64,000 nucleotides of DNA, taken from Pseudomonadota bacterium (GTDB lineage: Bacteria; Pseudomonadota; Gammaproteobacteria; Steroidobacterales; Steroidobacteraceae). The notes under the pieces were generated by a model. The model had not been told where the DNA came from. It saw nothing but the letters and a program-made list of their open reading frames with translations, and did no database searches. Shown here piece by piece: positions 8,072 to 16,892 of the stretch (the first letter of the stretch is position 1; each line of letters opens with the position of its first letter). Location of the stretch: NCBI GenBank assembly GCA_037200975.1, contig JBBCGI010000001.1, forward strand, positions 4,113,716 through 4,177,715. Direction: 5' to 3'. Position numbers and translations under genes: made by a program.

Positions 8072-9562
8072 ATGGACCGCCCGACCGCCATTTACACCGC
8101 AGCGCAGGCGCGCGCGCTCGATGCCTTCGAGATCGAGAAGCGGCGCGTTCCCAGCTTCACTTTGATGACGCGCGCAGCCGAGGGTGCTCTCAAGTTGCTG
8201 CGCGGACGCTGGCCCGAGGCCAAACGCATCGCCGTGGTCTGCGGCGCCGGCAACAATGGCGGCGACGGTTATGTCCTCGCGCGGCTCGCGCAGGCGGCCG
8301 GCCTCGACGCGCTGGTCCTCGCGGCCGCGCCGCCCGACAAACTCGCCGGGGATGCGCGGCGCGCGCAGGAAGAGTGGCTGGCCGCGGGCGGACGGGCGCA
8401 TCCGTTCGCCGCCGACGCGTTGTCGGGCAGCGACGTGATCGTCGACGGGTTGTTAGGCATCGGCCTCGAGGGCGCGCCGCGTCCGGACTCGCTCGCCGTG
8501 ATCCGCGCGATCAATGCGGCGAAACGCCCGGTGCTGGCGCTCGATATTCCTTCGGGTGTCGATGCGGACACGGGCGTGGTGGACGAAGCCGCGGTGCGCG
8601 CGGATATCACCTTGAGCTTCGTGGGCTTCAAAGCGGGGCTGTTCCTCGGCGCGGGCCCGGAATATTCGGGTGTGGTGCTGCTGGATGACCTCGGCGTGGT
8701 CGCCCCGGCACTGCCGCAGTTCGCGCCGCTGATGCGCCGCATCGACGAGGCCGAGATCGCCGCCAGCCTGCCGCGCCGCCCTCGCGAGGCGCACAAGGGC
8801 ACGAGCGGACGCGTGCTGGTCGTCGGTGGCGGCGGTGGCATGCCGGGCACGCTGCGCCTGGCGGGCACGGCGGCGCTGCGCGTCGGTGCCGGGCTCGTGA
8901 GCGTCGCCGGCGCGGTGGAAAACCTGGTTGCGGTCACCGCCGCCAACCCCGAGCTGATCTATCTACCCACCTCGCACACGAGCAGCCTGCAGGAACCGAT
9001 GCGCGCCGCCGACGTGCTGGCCATCGGCCCCGGCCTCGGGCAGGGCGAGTGGGCGCAACGCCTGTGGGCGCAGACGCTGGCCTCTTCCGCGACGCCGGTC
9101 ATCGTCGACGCCGACGCGTTGAACCTGCTGGCGTCGAATCCCGTCAAACTACCGGCCCACTGGATCATGACCCCGCATCCGGGCGAGGCCGCGCGGTTGC
9201 TGGGGGTGCAGATTCCCGACGTGCAGCGCGACCGGCTGGGCGCCGTGCGCGAATTGGTGGCGCGTTATGGCGCGGTCGCGGTGCTGAAAGGCGCCGGCAC
9301 GCTGGTGGCGAGCGCCACGGGAGATACCACCGAAGTCTTCATCTGCGAACGCGGCAATCCCGGCATGGCGACCGCCGGCATGGGGGATCTGCTGACCGGC
9401 GTCATCGCCGGGCTGCGCGCGCAGATCCCGGATAGTGCCGGCGCGGCGCGGGTCGGCGTGCTGGTCCATGCGCTGGCGGGCGATTCGGCGGCGCAGGGTG
9501 GACAGCGCGGGCTGGTTGCGAGTGACGTGTTGGCCGAGCTGCGAGGCTGGGTCAATCCGTGA
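8072..9562 (+). CDS. nnr: Bifunctional NAD(P)HX epimerase / ADP-dependent dehydratase
   Basis: Nnr repairs hydrated NADH and NADPH. The N-terminal half (about residues 10-215) is the YjeF_N epimerase, with VVCGAGNNGGDGYVLARL and the catalytic-site segment VLALDIPSGVDADTG. The C-terminal half (about 230-490) is the ADP-dependent dehydratase, with HKGTSGRVLVVGGGGGMPG, the signature NPGMATAGMGDLLTGVIAGL and the nucleotide-binding MTPHPGEAARLL. The length of 496 matches the fused bacterial enzyme. It is divergent from queG and overlaps tsaE by 4 bp, the classical order upstream of the cell-wall amidase. Confidence 0.96.
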   Translation: MDRPTAIYTAAQARALDAFEIEKRRVPSFTLMTRAAEGALKLLRGRWPEAKRIAVVCGAGNNGGDGYVLARLAQAAGLDALVLAAAPPDKLAGDARRAQEEWLAAGGRAHPFAADALSGSDVIVDGLLGIGLEGAPRPDSLAVIRAINAAKRPVLALDIPSGVDADTGVVDEAAVRADITLSFVGFKAGLFLGAGPEYSGVVLLDDLGVVAPALPQFAPLMRRIDEAEIAASLPRRPREAHKGTSGRVLVVGGGGGMPGTLRLAGTAALRVGAGLVSVAGAVENLVAVTAANPELIYLPTSHTSSLQEPMRAADVLAIGPGLGQGEWAQRLWAQTLASSATPVIVDADALNLLASNPVKLPAHWIMTPHPGEAARLLGVQIPDVQRDRLGAVRELVARYGAVAVLKGAGTLVASATGDTTEVFICERGNPGMATAGMGDLLTGVIAGLRAQIPDSAGAARVGVLVHALAGDSAAQGGQRGLVASDVLAELRGWVNP

Positions 9563-10008
9563 CCGGCAACGTCTGGCACACGAGCAGCGGTGAGGAGACC
9601 GAAGCGCTCGGGGCGAGGCTCCTGGGGCGCGCGCCGCCGCCGGGCACCCCGTGCCGCGTGATCGAGCTGCGCGGGGAGCTCGGTGCGGGCAAGTCGACCT
9701 TCACGCGCGGTGTGTTGCGGGAACTGGGGGTCACCGGGCACATCAAGAGCCCGAGTTACACGCTGCTCGAAACCTACGATCCGCCCGGCGTACGTGTGGT
9801 GCATCTGGATCTCTACCGCCTCAATGACCCCGACGAACTGGAGCACCTGGGCCTGCCCGACTATCACCGCCCCGGATTTCTCTGGTTCATCGAGTGGCCG
9901 GAGCGGGGTGCCGGAAGGCTTCCCTCTCCCGACCTGCGATTCGAGTTTTCGATCGCGAAGGACAGCCACCGTATCGAGAGGATTGAATTCCTTGCGCCGA
10001 ATAAGTAA
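9559..10008 (+). CDS. tsaE: tRNA t6A synthesis ATPase TsaE
   Basis: TsaE is the ATPase partner of TsaB and TsaD in forming N6-threonylcarbamoyladenosine on tRNAs that read ANN codons. The 149-residue protein has the P-loop LRGELGAGKSTFTRGVLRELG, the switch-like IKSPSYTLLETY, HLDLYRL and the late segment LWFIEWPERG, all family hallmarks. The GTG start overlaps the nnr stop. TsaB and TsaD are not in this window. The start/stop overlap and the conserved synteny with nnr, amidase and mutL make the call secure. Confidence 0.95.
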   Translation: MTGNVWHTSSGEETEALGARLLGRAPPPGTPCRVIELRGELGAGKSTFTRGVLRELGVTGHIKSPSYTLLETYDPPGVRVVHLDLYRLNDPDELEHLGLPDYHRPGFLWFIEWPERGAGRLPSPDLRFEFSIAKDSHRIERIEFLAPNK

Positions 10009-10056
10009 ATTGCGCCGCAGGTCAGTTGTTGAACTCCATGATGGAGAAGGGTTTTC

Positions 10057-11277
10057 TTGGGGAAGAAGCTAACCGCCCGCCTGGCACTGCTCGCAATCCT
10101 TGCGGGAGTTTCCGGGAGCGCCGTCGCCGCTGAGGTCCGCGCGGTGCGCGTGGCGGCTACGGAATCGGGCACGCGCGTCGTGCTCGATCTGTCCGGCCCC
10201 GTCAGCAGCAAGGCATTCTTGTTAGACAACCCATCGCGCGTCGTGCTGGACGTCGCGAAGTCGACGCTGCGCGTCAGGCTTCCCGAAGCAGCAGGCGCCG
10301 TCACCGCGCTGCGCTCGGGCAAGCTGCCACATAACGGCCTGCGCCTGGTATTCGAAGTGAAAGGGCCCGTGACCATCGACACCTCGTCGGCCGCACCCGC
10401 CGCAGATGCGGGGCACCGCCTGATTCTCGACATCGCCACGCCGGGCGCCGCACGGGCGGTCTCAGTGACACCCGCAGCGCCGCTAGCCCCGGTTGCGATC
10501 CGCCCCGCGCATGCCCCCACCGAATCCGGCCGCGACATCGTGATCGCGGTGGATGCCGGCCATGGCGGCGTCGATCCGGGTGCATCCGGGCGCCGCACGC
10601 GCGAGAAGGACGTGGTGCTCGAGATCGCCAAGGCACTGGCCGCGCGCATCGACGCGGAGCCGGGCATGAAAGCCGTGCTGACGCGTGACGGCGATTACTT
10701 CATCACGCTGCAGGAGCGCAGCAAACGCGCGCGCCGCGCAAAGGCCGACCTGTTCGTGTCCATCCACGCCGATGCGATCGCGAACCCGGATGTCTCCGGC
10801 TCGTCGGTTTACGTGTTGTCGGATCGCGGCGCATCGAGCGAAGCGGCGCGCTGGCTGGCGGAGCGTGAAAACGCCGCCGACTTGAAAGGTGGCGTCACGC
10901 TCGATGACAAGGATCCGGTGCTCGCGAACGTGCTGATGGATCTGTCGCAGACGGCCAGCATCTCGGCGAGCATGGTCGCCGCCGACAATGTCCTCAAGGC
11001 GCTCGACCGCATCGGCGAAGTGCGCAAGCCGCGCGTGCAACAGGCCGGATTCGTGGTGCTCAAATCGCCCGACGTGCCATCCATGCTGGTCGAAACCGCC
11101 TTCATTTCGAACCGCGAAGACGAGCGCAAGCTCTCCCTGCCCGCGCATCGCGCGAAGCTGGCGAATGCCATCTTCGCCGGAATAGAGCAGTACTTTCAGG
11201 GCAATGCGCCCGACGGCACGCGGCTCGCGGCGGCGCGGCGCAGTGGCGGCGCGGGCAGTTCGCTCGAGCTGCGATAG
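10057..11277 (+). CDS. amiB: N-acetylmuramoyl-L-alanine amidase (AMIN + Amidase_3)
   Basis: This periplasmic cell-separation amidase cleaves the bond between MurNAc and the stem peptide. The start is TTG at 10057, preceded by GGAGAAGGG. A signal peptide (LALLAILAGVSGSAVAAE) is followed by an AMIN localisation domain (about residues 25-130) with LDLSGPV and SRVVLDV. The zinc amidase domain starts at about 160 with VDAGHGGVDPG and RTREKDVVLEIAKAL. It continues with LFVSIHADA and ends in VETAFISNREDERKL, which holds the catalytic Glu. No LysM repeat is seen at the C-terminus, unlike E. coli AmiB, so the symbol rests on position (tsaE-amiB-mutL). AmiC-type naming would be equally fair. Confidence 0.9.
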   Translation: MGKKLTARLALLAILAGVSGSAVAAEVRAVRVAATESGTRVVLDLSGPVSSKAFLLDNPSRVVLDVAKSTLRVRLPEAAGAVTALRSGKLPHNGLRLVFEVKGPVTIDTSSAAPAADAGHRLILDIATPGAARAVSVTPAAPLAPVAIRPAHAPTESGRDIVIAVDAGHGGVDPGASGRRTREKDVVLEIAKALAARIDAEPGMKAVLTRDGDYFITLQERSKRARRAKADLFVSIHADAIANPDVSGSSVYVLSDRGASSEAARWLAERENAADLKGGVTLDDKDPVLANVLMDLSQTASISASMVAADNVLKALDRIGEVRKPRVQQAGFVVLKSPDVPSMLVETAFISNREDERKLSLPAHRAKLANAIFAGIEQYFQGNAPDGTRLAAARRSGGAGSSLELR

Positions 11278-11285
11278 GGATACGT

Positions 11286-11306
11286 AAATGGGGTCAGACC
11301 CCATTT
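11286..11306. repeat. Perfect 21-bp palindrome in amidase-mutL gap
   Basis: AAATGGGGTC and GACCCCATTT are perfect inverted copies around a single central A, 9 bp after the amidase stop. It could form a short 3'-end hairpin, but no T-run follows on either strand beyond TTTT. The same GGGGTCAGACCCC core is known to me as a dispersed short palindrome in other proteobacterial genomes; this is recollection, not a search. Only one copy is in the window. Confidence 0.7.
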
Positions 11307-11342
11307 TCGCGCGGTAAACTGCGCGGCCTGAACAGGCCCGCC

Positions 11343-13103
11343 ATGACCATCCGCGTTCTCGACAATCACCTCATCGACCAGATCGCCGCCGGCGAGGTCA
11401 TCGAACGCCCGGCTTCGATCGTCAAGGAGCTGGTGGAGAACAGTCTCGACGCCGGCGCGCAGAGCATCGAAGTCGAGATCGAAGCGGGCGGCGTGCGCCT
11501 CACGCGCGTGCGCGACGACGGTTTCGGCATTCCGGCGCAGGAGCTCAGGCTTGCGCTGTCGCGGCATGCGACCAGCAAGATTTCGACCTCGGACGACCTC
11601 GCGCAAATCATGACGCTGGGATTTCGCGGCGAAGCGCTGCCGTCGATCGCGTCGGTCTCGCGCTTCGAGATCACTTCGCGCCACGTCGATGCAGAGCGCG
11701 CCGCCAGCGTCAGCGCCGAGGCCGGTGCCGTGAGCGATCCGATCCCGGCGGCGCATCCGCCGGGTACGACCATCGAAGTGCGCGATCTGTTCTTCAATCT
11801 GCCGGCGCGTCGCAAATTCCTGCGCAGCGAAGTCACCGAGCAGGGTCACATCGTGCGGCTGGTCGAGCGCCTGGCGCTGTCGCGCAGCGACGTGGCGTTC
11901 CGGCTGCGCAGCGGTTCGCGGACCTTGTTGGACGCGCCGGCGCTCAAGGATGGCAGCGCGGCGGATCGCATCGGCCGGGTCGTCGGCCGGGAATTCCTCG
12001 AACGATCGCTCGAGCTCGACCACTCCGCCGGTCCGGTACGTATCAGCGGGTGGATAGGCGCGCCCTCGGCCGCGCGCGCAACCGGCGACATGCAGTTCTT
12101 TTTCGTCAACGGGCGCGCGGTGCGCGACCGGCTGTTGATGAACGCGGTCCGTCTGGGTTATCGCGACGTGTTGTATGGCGGGCGGCAACCGGCCTACGTG
12201 TTGTATCTCGAGCTCGATCCCGGGCTGGTCGACGTCAATGCACATCCGCAGAAACTCGAAGTCCGGTTCCGCGACAGCCGCCAGATCCACGACTTCGTGT
12301 TTCGTGCCGTGGAACGCAAACTCGCCGGCACGAAGCCCGGTGTGAGCGTGGTGCCGCCGGCAATCGCTGCGAATGGCCACTACTCGCAGGGCCTGCCATT
12401 ACGCGCCGCGGACGGTGCGTTGCCGGGCGTCTGGGCGGTGGCCGAGATGCTGCGCGGCGGTGGCAGCGAGCTCAAGGAGGGCGAGATTCCGTATGACCTG
12501 CCCGCCGCCGCGGCCGAGCCGGGCGCTGCCCCGCTCGGCGAAGCGCTGGCGCAGATCCACGGCATCTACATCCTCGCGCAGAACGAACACGGCCTGGTGC
12601 TGGTGGACATGCACGCCGCGCACGAGCGGGTGTTGTACGAAAAGATGAAAGCGCAGCAGGGCGGGGCGGCGACACAGCTGCTGCTCGCGCCCATCTCCGT
12701 CGAGCTCAAGGTCGACGAACTCGACGTATTGCTCGCGAATCGCGACGAGTGGCTGGCGGCAGGTTTCGATCTCGAACGGCTCGGCCCGCAGACGCTGGTG
12801 GTGCGTTCGGTGCCGGCGTTGCTGCCGCGCGAAGACATTGCCGCGCTGGTGCGCGACGTGGTGGGCGACGTCACCTCCGACGGCGCCTCGCATCACCTCG
12901 ACGGCGCCACCGACCGGTTGTTAGGCACGATCGCCTGCCGCTCGGCCATCCACGCGCACCGGCGGCTCACGCTCGCCGAGATGAATGCGCTGCTGCGGCA
13001 GATGGAGCAGACGCCGCGTGCCGACCAGTGCAACCACGGCCGGCCGACCTGGACGCAGGTGACATTGCAGGAACTGGACCGCATGTTCCTGCGCGGCCGC
13101 TGA
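11343..13103 (+). CDS. mutL: DNA mismatch repair protein MutL
   Basis: MutL links MutS mismatch recognition to strand incision. The 586-residue protein opens with the GHKL ATPase motifs IDQIAAGEVIERPASIVKELVENSLDAG, DDGFGIP, RHATSKI and GFRGEALPSIASVS. Next come the transducer domain with FFNLPARRKFLRS and FVNGRAVRD, and VDVNAHPQKLEVRF. After a variable linker (about 335-385) comes the C-terminal dimerisation domain with VDMHAAHERVLYEKM and ends CNHGRPTWTQV. The CPHGRP-type zinc site of endonuclease-active MutL reads CNHGRP here, and I see no DQHA(x)2E(x)4E motif, so it is probably not itself a nuclease. It is followed 19 bp later by miaA. Confidence 0.97.
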   Translation: MTIRVLDNHLIDQIAAGEVIERPASIVKELVENSLDAGAQSIEVEIEAGGVRLTRVRDDGFGIPAQELRLALSRHATSKISTSDDLAQIMTLGFRGEALPSIASVSRFEITSRHVDAERAASVSAEAGAVSDPIPAAHPPGTTIEVRDLFFNLPARRKFLRSEVTEQGHIVRLVERLALSRSDVAFRLRSGSRTLLDAPALKDGSAADRIGRVVGREFLERSLELDHSAGPVRISGWIGAPSAARATGDMQFFFVNGRAVRDRLLMNAVRLGYRDVLYGGRQPAYVLYLELDPGLVDVNAHPQKLEVRFRDSRQIHDFVFRAVERKLAGTKPGVSVVPPAIAANGHYSQGLPLRAADGALPGVWAVAEMLRGGGSELKEGEIPYDLPAAAAEPGAAPLGEALAQIHGIYILAQNEHGLVLVDMHAAHERVLYEKMKAQQGGAATQLLLAPISVELKVDELDVLLANRDEWLAAGFDLERLGPQTLVVRSVPALLPREDIAALVRDVVGDVTSDGASHHLDGATDRLLGTIACRSAIHAHRRLTLAEMNALLRQMEQTPRADQCNHGRPTWTQVTLQELDRMFLRGR

Positions 13104-13122
13104 ACCGCGTCCGCAGCTGCCA

Positions 13123-14058
13123 TTGCACCCCGGCACCAAACCACTCGCGGTCCTCACCGGCCCCACCGGCACGGGCAAAACGGATATCGCGCTGCGCCTG
13201 GCGCGTGAGTTCCCGCTCGAGATTGTCAGCGTGGATTCGGCGCAGGTGTATCGCGGCCTCGACATCGGCAGCGCGAAGCCGGACGCGGCGGTGCGCGCCG
13301 CGGTGCCGCACCACCTGATCGACCTGGTAGACCCCGCGGATAGTTATTCGGCCGGACGGTTCGTGCGCGATGCCGCCGACGCCATAGCAGACATCGAATC
13401 TCGCGGGCGCGTGCCGCTGCTGGTCGGCGGCACGATGTTGTACCTGCGTGCGCTGATCGGTGGAATCGCGACGCTGCCGCAGGGCAGTGCGCAGCTGCGC
13501 GCCACGCTCGACGCCGACGCGCTGCGGATCGGCTGGCCGGCCATGCACCAGCGGCTGGCCGCGGTCGATGCGGCGGCCGCGGCGCGTATCCATCCCAACG
13601 ACGCGCAGCGCATCCAGCGCGCGCTCGAAGTACATGCGGTGGGCGGCCGGCCCATCTCGGAGCTGCAGACGGTGACCACTCCGACGCTGGCGCGCGATTT
13701 CATCTGCGTCGCGCTCGTTCCGGACGATCGCGCGCGTCTGCACGCAGCCCTCGCGCAGCGCTTCGAAAGCATGATGGGCGCGGGACTGCTGGATGAGGTG
13801 CGCGCCCTCTACCAGCGCGGCGATCTGAGCGACGAGAAGCCTGCGATCCGGGCGGTCGGTTACCGTCAGCTGTGGTCGCATCTGGCGGGCAGCTACTCGC
13901 TGGAAGTTGCCGTGGACCGGGCCATGGCCGCCACGCGCCAGCTCGCGAAAAGGCAGCTGACCTGGTTGCGCACCATGCCAAACATCCAGGCGTTCGATCC
14001 CCATGACGCGCAAAGCTTTGTAGGCGTACGTGAATCCCTGACTCCCTCTTTTGGGTGA
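13123..14058 (+). CDS. miaA: tRNA dimethylallyltransferase
   Basis: MiaA adds an isopentenyl group to A37 of tRNAs reading UNN codons. The 311-residue protein starts at a TTG (13123). It shows the P-loop LTGPTGTGKTDIALRLA, the substrate-binding segment VSVDSAQVYRGLDIGSAKP, then HHLIDLVDP, PLLVGGTMLYLRAL, HPNDAQRIQRALEV, AIRAVGYRQLW and TRQLAKRQLTWLR. All the family landmarks are in order and the length is normal. The mutL-miaA-hfq-hflX order is the conserved gammaproteobacterial superoperon. Confidence 0.97.
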   Translation: MHPGTKPLAVLTGPTGTGKTDIALRLAREFPLEIVSVDSAQVYRGLDIGSAKPDAAVRAAVPHHLIDLVDPADSYSAGRFVRDAADAIADIESRGRVPLLVGGTMLYLRALIGGIATLPQGSAQLRATLDADALRIGWPAMHQRLAAVDAAAAARIHPNDAQRIQRALEVHAVGGRPISELQTVTTPTLARDFICVALVPDDRARLHAALAQRFESMMGAGLLDEVRALYQRGDLSDEKPAIRAVGYRQLWSHLAGSYSLEVAVDRAMAATRQLAKRQLTWLRTMPNIQAFDPHDAQSFVGVRESLTPSFG

Positions 14059-14136
14059 CATGCGCGCGCGTTGCCGGTCGGGACCCCCGTGTTATATTCC
14101 GGCGCGTCCGCTTGCTCGAAAAATAAGGAGAACGTC

Positions 14137-14391
14137 ATGGCCAAGGGCCAGTCACTGCAGGACCCGTTTCTGAATACTTTGCGCAAGGAACGTATCCCGG
14201 TGTCGATCTATCTGGTGAATGGAATCAAGCTGCAAGGCCAGATCGATTCGTTTGATCAGTTCGTCGTACTACTCAAGAACAGCGTGAGCCAGATGGTTTA
14301 CAAACACGCGATTTCGACAGTTGTCCCGGCGCGCAACGTGCGCATCACCAACGAAGACGGAACGACGATCGAGGCGGTTGCCGGCGAGTGA
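14137..14391 (+). CDS. hfq: RNA chaperone Hfq
   Basis: Hfq forms the hexamer that pairs small RNAs with mRNAs. The 84-residue protein begins at ATG 14137, 6 bp after AAGGAG; the frame extends upstream but the ribosome-binding site and family alignment fix the start. It has the Sm1 region [37 protein letters not shown] and the Sm2 motif [12 protein letters not shown], with Q8, K31, Y55, K56 and H57 equivalents present. The C-terminal tail is short and acidic rather than the long tail of E. coli Hfq. TATATT at 14092-14097 is a plausible -10 for a dedicated promoter inside the superoperon. Confidence 0.97.
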   Translation: MAKGQSLQDPFLNTLRKERIPVSIYLVNGIKLQGQIDSFDQFVVLLKNSVSQMVYKHAISTVVPARNVRITNEDGTTIEAVAGE

Positions 14392-14439
14392 TCTTCCCGG
14401 CGTTGGCTCGCTCGCTCACCGTTTTCTCGAGAATTCATC

Positions 14440-15783
14440 TTGTTCGAGCGACCACGCGCAGGTGAGCGGGCCGTGCTCGTGCGCTTAGGCATAGGCGCGC
14501 CGGCCGATCCCGAAGACCTTCTGGAATTCGAGCAGCTCGCGTTGTCCGCGGGCGCGATCCCGGTCGCGAAAGTTTCGGGGCGGCGCGATCGCCCCGATCC
14601 ACGCCTGTTCGTCGGCAGCGGCAAGGCCGACGAAATCAAGAACATCGTCACCGAACAGAATGCCGACGTGGTGTTGTTCGATCACCCGCTGTCGCCTTCG
14701 CAGGAACGCAATCTCGAGAAGCTCATCGAGCGCCGCGTGCTCGACCGTTCCGGGCTCATCCTAGACATCTTCGCGCAGCGCGCGCGCAGCCACGAAGGCA
14801 AGCTCGAAGTCGAGCTCGCGCAGCTCAAACACATCGCCACGCGGCTGGTGCGCGGCTGGACCCACCTCGAGCGCCAGCGCGGCGGCGGCATCGGCAATCG
14901 CGGCCCTGGTGAAACCCAGCTCGAAACCGATCGCCGGCTGCTCGGCAAACGCGTCAAGACGCTGACCGCGCGACTCGAAAAGCTCAATCAACAGCGCGAG
15001 ACCGGGCGGCAGCAGCGCGCGCAGATCCCGATTCCGTCGCTGGCGCTGGTCGGATACACGAACGCCGGCAAATCGACGCTGTTTCGGGCGCTCACGGGCG
15101 CCGACGCTTACATCGCGGACCAGCTGTTCGCGACGCTCGACCCCACGGTGCGCAGCATTGTTTTGCCGGGCAACACCAAGGTCGTGGTGGCCGATACGGT
15201 GGGTTTCATCCGCGAATTGCCGCACGAACTGGTGGCGGCGTTCAAGTCGACGCTCACCGAGGCGCGCGAAGCCACGCTGCTGCTGCACGTGGTCGACGTG
15301 AGCGACCCACGGCGCGAAGAACACATCGACGAAGTCAACCGCGTACTCGCCGACATCGGCGCCGGCGATCTGCCGCAAATCCTCGTATTCAACAAGATCG
15401 ACCGCATCGAATCGCAGCCGCATGCCGACCGCGACGAAAACGGCCGCGTGAGCCACGTCTGGATCTCGGCCGCGAAGGCCCAGGGACTCGATTTGCTGCG
15501 CGATTGCGTCACCGAACGCCTGGCGCGCGTGGCGCGCCGCGCGACGCTGCGCCTGCCGGTATCGGGCGGCGAGGTCCGGGCGCGGCTGTATGCCGCGAAT
15601 CTCGTGCTGGCGGAGCGCATCGCCGAGGACGGGGCTTTCGAAATCGACACTGAACTCTCCGAGGTCGAGCTGCTCAAATGGGCGCAGGAGCCCGGTGTCG
15701 AGGTCCTGACACTCGCGGACGACTCAACTTGTACGGCCGCAGGTGCCTACCTACAATCGTCGCCCGCCTTGCGAAGCTCCTGA
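14440..15783 (+). CDS. hflX: Ribosome-rescue GTPase HflX
   Basis: HflX is an OBG-HflX GTPase that splits stalled 70S ribosomes. The 447-residue protein starts at a TTG (14440). Its N-terminal HflX domain contains GSGKADEIK and DHPLSPSQERNLEKLIERRVLDRSGLILDIFAQRA. A helical linker with GPGETQLETDRRLL leads to the G domain: G1 GYTNAGKSTLF, G3 DTVGFIRELPHELVAAF and G4 NKID. The C-terminal domain after about 350 is weakly conserved. It sits between hfq and hflKC, as in E. coli. Two codons separate its stop from the hflK ATG. Confidence 0.96.
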   Translation: MFERPRAGERAVLVRLGIGAPADPEDLLEFEQLALSAGAIPVAKVSGRRDRPDPRLFVGSGKADEIKNIVTEQNADVVLFDHPLSPSQERNLEKLIERRVLDRSGLILDIFAQRARSHEGKLEVELAQLKHIATRLVRGWTHLERQRGGGIGNRGPGETQLETDRRLLGKRVKTLTARLEKLNQQRETGRQQRAQIPIPSLALVGYTNAGKSTLFRALTGADAYIADQLFATLDPTVRSIVLPGNTKVVVADTVGFIRELPHELVAAFKSTLTEAREATLLLHVVDVSDPRREEHIDEVNRVLADIGAGDLPQILVFNKIDRIESQPHADRDENGRVSHVWISAAKAQGLDLLRDCVTERLARVARRATLRLPVSGGEVRARLYAANLVLAERIAEDGAFEIDTELSEVELLKWAQEPGVEVLTLADDSTCTAAGAYLQSSPALRSS

Positions 15784-15785
15784 AT

Positions 15786-16892
15786 ATGGCCTGGAATCAA
15801 CCCGGAAACTCGAACAACAACCCCTGGGGCAAAAAGCCTTCTTCGGGCGGTGGCGATCTCGATCAGGCCTTCAAGGACTGGCAGAAGCGCATCGAATCCC
15901 TGTTTGGCGGTGGTGGTGGAGGCGGCGGCGGGTCGTCGACGCCCCTGTTGATCATCCTGGCGTTCATCGTCGCCGGCTGGATGTTCACCGGGTTCTACCA
16001 GGTGAAGACCGGCACGCAGGGCGTGGTGCAGCGGTTCGGCCGCCACGTCGAAACCGTCGGTGACGGCTGGAACTGGCGCCTGCCGTGGCCCATCGAAACC
16101 GTCACCAAGGTCGATACCCAGGGTGTCTCCACTACGTCTTACAAATCGCGCGTGTTGACCGCCGAGCCCAACATGGTCGAGCTGCAGGTTGCCGTGCAGT
16201 ACCGGGTCAAGGACGCCGAGGACTATCTATTCCGCGTGCGCGAGCCGAAGGACACATTGGCGGAAGTCAGCGAGAGCGCCATCCGCGAAGTGGTCGGCCG
16301 CAGCGACCAGCAGGCCATCCTCGAGGCCGGCCGTCTCAAGATCGCCGAGGACACCCGCGACATCATGCAGCGCACGCTCGATCAGTACGGCGCCGGCATC
16401 GAGGTGCGCAAGGTCAACATCACCGACGTGCAGGTGCCCGAGGCCGTGCAGCAGGCGCAGCGCGATTCGGTGAAAGCGAAAGCAGATCGCGAGCGCGCCA
16501 TCAAGGCGGCGCAGGCCATCGCCAACGGCATCATTCCGCAGGCCGAAGGCCGTGCCGCCAAGGAAGTCCAAGAAGCGCAGGCGTACAAATCGCAGGTCGT
16601 GCAGATCGCCACCGGCGAGGCGTCGCGTTTCAGCCAGCTGCGCTCCGCGTATGAAAAGGCGCCCAATGTCACGCGGGAACGCATGTACATCGAAACCATC
16701 GAAAACGTGCTGAGCCGCACCCGCAAGGTCGTGGTCGATTCCAAGTCGAGCAACGGCAACATGCTCTATCTGCCGCTGGACAAGCTGATGGAGCGCAACC
16801 AATCCGACGCGGCCGTCACCGTGCGGCCCTCGGTCACCGTCGAACCCGAGCCCGCGGCCAACGCCGACTCGCGCCAGCGGGTGGAACGCTGA
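15786..16892 (+). CDS. hflK: HflK, subunit of the HflKC membrane complex
   Basis: HflK and HflC form the inner-membrane SPFH-family assembly that encloses and modulates the FtsH protease. The 368-residue protein starts at ATG 15786 (MAWNQPGNSNNNPWG). It has an Asn/Gly-rich N-terminus, including a nine-glycine run at about residues 44-52, then one transmembrane helix (LLIILAFIVAGWMFTGFYQV). The SPFH/band-7 domain follows (GTQGVVQRFGRHVETVGDGWNWRLPWPIE) and a long coiled-coil rich in Ala/Glu/Arg. Its TGA overlaps the hflC ATG by one base, so the two subunits are coupled. Confidence 0.96.
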   Translation: MAWNQPGNSNNNPWGKKPSSGGGDLDQAFKDWQKRIESLFGGGGGGGGGSSTPLLIILAFIVAGWMFTGFYQVKTGTQGVVQRFGRHVETVGDGWNWRLPWPIETVTKVDTQGVSTTSYKSRVLTAEPNMVELQVAVQYRVKDAEDYLFRVREPKDTLAEVSESAIREVVGRSDQQAILEAGRLKIAEDTRDIMQRTLDQYGAGIEVRKVNITDVQVPEAVQQAQRDSVKAKADRERAIKAAQAIANGIIPQAEGRAAKEVQEAQAYKSQVVQIATGEASRFSQLRSAYEKAPNVTRERMYIETIENVLSRTRKVVVDSKSSNGNMLYLPLDKLMERNQSDAAVTVRPSVTVEPEPAANADSRQRVER

